In this document: one piece after another, positions 61,192 to 64,000 of the stretch
How positions within the stretch are numbered: position 1 is the stretch's first letter
How the letters are laid out: every line of letters starts with the position of its first letter
From: an uncultured Clostridia bacterium
GTDB lineage: Bacteria > Bacillota > Clostridia > Christensenellales > CAG-138
Length of the DNA: 64,000 nucleotides
Direction: 5' to 3'
NCBI GenBank assembly: GCA_944366945.1
Contig: CALVWJ010000011.1
Location: forward strand, 1 to 64,000
Translations under genes and position numbers: made by a program
The notes under the pieces: generated by a model
Seen by the model: the letters and a program-made list of their open reading frames with translations, nothing else
Told to the model about the DNA's origin: nothing
Databases searched by the model: none

Positions 61192-62151
61192 CTACTCCTG
61201 CGCATCCTGCCCCAGCATCGCTGCGCCAACAATGCCTGCATCGTTTCCCAATCGGGCGGGCACAATGCGGGCGAACTCGCTGAAGAAGCACTTTTCCCGA
61301 ACGCGCTCCACAAGCGGTTGGAAGAGGAAATCGCCTGCGAGGCTCACGCCCCCGCCGATTGCCACCACTTCCGGATCAAGCAGGTGGATGATGGAGACTA
61401 CCGCAGAGCTGAGTGCATCTATATAGCGTGCAAAAATAACCAAAGCCGTTTCATCCCCTTCGCGCGCGCAATCCACAACAAGCTTGGCATCAACCCGAGC
61501 AGGGTCGCCGCACGCTTGCGCAAACAGCAGGCCCGGCGCGCCCTTTACAAGCGCTTCACGCGCCTCATGGATCAACGTGGTTGCCGCGCAGCGCGTCTCG
61601 ATACAGCCGCGTGTGCCGCAGGTGCAAAGCTCCCCTTCCAGGTCAAGCACCATATGTCCCAGTTCCACGCCGTGCCCCATCCCGCCGCGCCAGAGTTTCC
61701 CATTTAGGATGACCCCACCGCCTACGCCGGTGCCCAACGTAAAAAGCACCGCGTTTTTCGCACCTCGAAACGCGCCTGCATACAGTTCTGCAAGCGCTGC
61801 CGCATCCGCATCGTTTGCAAGGAACACTGGAATGCCAGGAAAATGGGCGCGCACTTGCGCGCGCAGCGGTACATTGTGCAGGCCAAGATTATAGGCATCA
61901 AGCACATGCTCCGCCTCCGGGTCGATACTGCCCGGCACAGCAATGCCCAAGGAAGCGGGCGGTTCTTGAAGCCCGGCTTCTCGGCACAGCGCACGCGTCA
62001 TTTCAGCTACCGTTCCCGCGAGCGCGCCCGGATAGGCTTCTTTTTCAAACGGCCGTGTTTTTCGCGCTATGATGGCATGCGAATCATCCACAATGCCTGC
62101 TGCAATGTTTGTCCCGCCAATATCAAACCCAACCCGATACATTCTTTTCAT
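61192..62151 (-). CDS. ROK family glucokinase
   Basis: 319 residues. ATP-dependent sugar kinase of the ROK family. The phosphate-1 motif is FDIGGTNIAAGIVDD (residues 9-23), the phosphate-2/sugar region FTLGTGVGGGVILNGKLWRG, the sugar-binding GVELGHMVLD and the zinc-site CTCGTRGCIET with the three cysteines. No N-terminal helix-turn-helix is present, so it is a kinase, not a repressor. It starts 4 bp inside the end of hprK (ATGA, 62148-62151), so the two are coupled, linking glucose phosphorylation to carbon-catabolite control. Confidence 0.95.
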   Translation of the reverse strand: MKRMYRVGFDIGGTNIAAGIVDDSHAIIARKTRPFEKEAYPGALAGTVAEMTRALCREAGLQEPPASLGIAVPGSIDPEAEHVLDAYNLGLHNVPLRAQVRAHFPGIPVFLANDADAAALAELYAGAFRGAKNAVLFTLGTGVGGGVILNGKLWRGGMGHGVELGHMVLDLEGELCTCGTRGCIETRCAATTLIHEAREALVKGAPGLLFAQACGDPARVDAKLVVDCAREGDETALVIFARYIDALSSAVVSIIHLLDPEVVAIGGGVSLAGDFLFQPLVERVREKCFFSEFARIVPARLGNDAGIVGAAMLGQDAQE

Positions 62152-63071
62152 TCCCCCTTATTTTCACCATGCGCTTTCCAGTTGAGCACCTCGGAAGCGT
62201 TATATCCCAGCCTCCGAAGCCTAAAGTTGCGCGCTGCGACCTCCACCACAACGGAAAGGTTGCGCCCCGGGCTGACCGGCACCCGCGCGGAGGGTACATC
62301 CACCTCAAGGATGCATTCCACTCGGCCTTCATTTCCCGTTCGATCATACTGCGCCGTCTCATTCCACAGTTCCAGTTCGATGCACAGGTCTATCGTTTTT
62401 TCCATGTTTACTGCGCCCACACCATAAAGGTAGCGCACATCCACAATGCCGATTCCCCGCACTTCGATCAAATGGCGTGTCAGTTCCGGCGCACGGCCGG
62501 AAAGGCGGTTCGGGGCAACGCGCGTGATCTCCACAACGTCATCCGCGACAAGCCTATGCCCCATCTTGATCATTTCCAACGCTGTTTCGCTTTTGCCGAT
62601 CCCGCTCGGGCCCTTCAAAAGCACACCCACGCCAAACACATCCAGCAGCACGCCGTGCAGAAGGATACGCGGCGCAAGCTCCCGCCCAACATAACTTAAA
62701 ATGCGATGTCCAAGATCATCCGTGCGCATGTCCGACTTGAATACCGGCACTGCATGCCGCTTAGCGCAGTGAAGCAGCGCCTGCGGCGGCATGTTCCCGC
62801 GTGCGCATACGATGCAGGGGATCTGGAATCCCATAAAGCGTTCCATGCGCTTTGAAATTTCCTCATACGATAACGTGCGGAGATAATGCATTTCGGCATT
62901 CCCAATCAGCTGAACGCGCTGCGGCACAAAATGCTCATAAAATCCGGTGAAAGGCAATCCAGGCCGCCCGATTTCACCTGTGCTGAACACAACGCTTCCA
63001 TTGCCGGGTTCAAGAACTTCCAGGTTTAGATTCTGCGCAACCTTTTCTACGGAAAGGCATACTGTTTTCAT
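62148..63071 (-). CDS. hprK: HPr kinase/phosphorylase
   Basis: 307 residues. Bifunctional kinase/phosphorylase that sets the Ser-46 phosphorylation of HPr in Firmicutes. Walker A is GPSGIGKSETALEM (residues about 155-168), followed by DDVVEITR; the HprK signature is LIEVRGIGIVDVRYLYG, and the C-terminal RRLGYNASEVLNW helix is recognisable. The N-terminal domain (1-130) includes the usual MGFQIPCIVCARGNMPP. Downstream is the ROK kinase (4-bp overlap); upstream come the HAD phosphatase gene and uvrC, a common clostridial order. Confidence 0.97.
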   Translation of the reverse strand: MKTVCLSVEKVAQNLNLEVLEPGNGSVVFSTGEIGRPGLPFTGFYEHFVPQRVQLIGNAEMHYLRTLSYEEISKRMERFMGFQIPCIVCARGNMPPQALLHCAKRHAVPVFKSDMRTDDLGHRILSYVGRELAPRILLHGVLLDVFGVGVLLKGPSGIGKSETALEMIKMGHRLVADDVVEITRVAPNRLSGRAPELTRHLIEVRGIGIVDVRYLYGVGAVNMEKTIDLCIELELWNETAQYDRTGNEGRVECILEVDVPSARVPVSPGRNLSVVVEVAARNFRLRRLGYNASEVLNWKAHGENKGE

Positions 63072-63090
63072 GGTTCCCCCTGTGTTGCAC

Positions 63091-63885
63091 TCATCCTAAA
63101 ATCAGATGATCGATCATCCAGGCTACGCCGTTCTCCGCACAGGAAGGCACGATGCAATCGGCCGCAGCAAGCACTGCGCCATGCCCATTTGCAACGGCCG
63201 CACCCAGCCCGGCCCACTCGATCATTTCAAGATCAAGCAGGTTATCGCCCGCGGCAGCCACCTCGCACTGCGGTATGCCAAGGTAATTTGCGACCCACGC
63301 CGTTGCAGCGCCCTTATGCGCATTGGGGTCGTTAAACTCGATAAATCCCGCTTTGGAGCCGGAGACCTTTGCGCGCCCGGCATAGCGTTCAGCCAGCACG
63401 GGAATGAGCTCCTCCGCATAGGCAGGCTCTGCGATAAAGAGCACTTTCGGCACGTTGTGCCACACCTTTTTGCAAATATCCGGATCTATCGTGTAGGGCA
63501 GATTTAAGAAGCTATGGTATGCGTCTGCAGCCGGGCTTGCCTTCTCATAAACGATTCCGTCGCCTTGATAAAGGTGCGCATGCACATTCAGTTCCTTTCC
63601 AAGCAGGAGCAGCTCCTGCACCAGCGCAGGCGGAAGTGCCGTTTGAAAGATCGTCTCATCCGTGCGCGTATCATGGATGACTGCGCCGCCGTAATTGATG
63701 ACGGGGCCCTGCATGCCGATCGCCTTGCGGATCGCTGCAGAGCCCAAATAGCCCCGCCCCGTAGCAACGGTTACATAAACGCCCGCAGCCTGCGCACGCC
63801 GGATGGCCGCAAGGTTTTCCTTTGGGATTTCATACGGCGACAGCGTGAGCGTGTCGTCGATATCCAATACAAGAAGCCGATACAT
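63091..63885 (-). CDS. Cof-type HAD superfamily phosphatase
   Basis: 264 residues. Motif I is LDIDDTLT (Asp nucleophile D8), motif II is TVATGR, motif III includes K and the final motif is AAAGDNLLDLEMI (metal-binding Asp pair). A C2-type cap domain (about residues 80-185) sits between. Members dephosphorylate sugar phosphates or cofactors such as FMN precursors; the substrate here is unknown. It is in the same strand as hprK, with 19 bp between them, and uvrC lies 17 bp upstream. AGGAGAAAGG precedes the ATG. Confidence 0.93.
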   Translation of the reverse strand: MYRLLVLDIDDTLTLSPYEIPKENLAAIRRAQAAGVYVTVATGRGYLGSAAIRKAIGMQGPVINYGGAVIHDTRTDETIFQTALPPALVQELLLLGKELNVHAHLYQGDGIVYEKASPAADAYHSFLNLPYTIDPDICKKVWHNVPKVLFIAEPAYAEELIPVLAERYAGRAKVSGSKAGFIEFNDPNAHKGAATAWVANYLGIPQCEVAAAGDNLLDLEMIEWAGLGAAVANGHGAVLAAADCIVPSCAENGVAWMIDHLILG

Positions 63886-63902
63886 TCCTTTCTCCTACTC
63901 TT

Positions 63903-64000
63903 TTATTCCGAATCCGAGCCGGGCTCGGCGCCCGCCTCCGCTGCAGGCGCTGGATGGAAATGCGCATATACTGCCTCTGCAGCAGGCCGGCTCATGCCAT
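63903..64000 (-). CDS. uvrC: UvrC C-terminal end (partial)
   Basis: Only the last 32 codons are in the window, ending at TAA (63903). The frame reads GMSRPAAEAVYAHFH then an Ala/Glu/Ser tail. GMSxPAAEAVYxFFH is typical of the second helix-hairpin-helix at the very end of UvrC, which sits next to hprK in many Clostridia. The name rests on this short stretch and on context. The gene continues beyond the right edge. Confidence 0.6.
   Translation of the reverse strand, partial: GMSRPAAEAVYAHFHPAPAAEAGAEPGSDSE

Noticed and set aside
1-64000. CRISPR array, prophage, integrase or insertion sequence
   Set aside because: No regularly spaced short repeats, no phage or transposase motifs were found; the dispersed repeat is the only mobile-like element.

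Overview
This window looks like the chromosome of an anaerobic, low-to-moderate GC Gram-positive bacterium of the Bacillota, class Clostridia, probably a gut-type lineage. The signs are HprK next to a ROK kinase, a T-box leader before leuS, a DUF3793/flavodoxin pair, a NifX-like/DUF134 pair, class B sortases, MreB, an RND pump without an adaptor or outer-membrane partner, good sigma-A promoters and many AGGAGG ribosome sites. No rRNA, tRNA, CRISPR array, transposase or phage gene was seen. The species cannot be named from the sequence alone.

Layout. 0.2-7 kb: flavodoxin and DUF3793 behind twin palindromes, a MATE pump divergent from its MerR-type regulator across a 19-bp-spacer promoter, an EamA exporter overlapping a second MATE gene, and a PiT phosphate transporter. 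7.6-15.3 kb: malic enzyme, a two-gene ABC-2 exporter, a third MATE pump, and a polar amino-acid ABC importer. 16-27.5 kb: a secreted protein with a sorting-signal-like tail, a YerC repressor, a DUF624 membrane protein, a Na/Pi cotransporter, the NifX/DUF134 pair, an amidohydrolase, an M55 D-aminopeptidase, a Sel1-repeat protein and a small XRE regulator. 27.6-32.2 kb: an XRE-cupin regulator and the potABCD spermidine/putrescine importer. 33-38 kb: a fourth MATE pump and a B12-riboswitch-controlled cobalamin-type importer. 38-48 kb: a secreted-protein ORF lacking a start codon, a membrane protein, leuS with its T-box, a CNNM/CorC-family transporter behind an unusual leader, an Ig-like lipoprotein and an ArsB-type permease. 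48-64 kb: TetR plus a giant RND pump, an SH3-repeat secreted protein, a lipoprotein serpin divergent from a papain-like peptidase, MreB, two tandem lipoprotein class B sortases, then ROK kinase, hprK, a HAD phosphatase and the 3' end of uvrC.

The window is dominated by transport (four MATE, one EamA, one RND, one ABC exporter, three ABC importers, PiT, Na/Pi, CNNM and ArsB-type), and most transport units carry their own visible cis-control. Two features are not explained by the usual gene catalogue. One is a family of four related intergenic repeats of about 230-280 bp with a conserved hairpin (near 18.2, 23.1, 43.5 and 53.2 kb). The other is the leader of the CNNM-family gene (43.81-44.03 kb), which combines a 28-codon acidic/proline-rich ORF, a terminator, and a 14-of-15-base complement of the gene's Shine-Dalgarno region.
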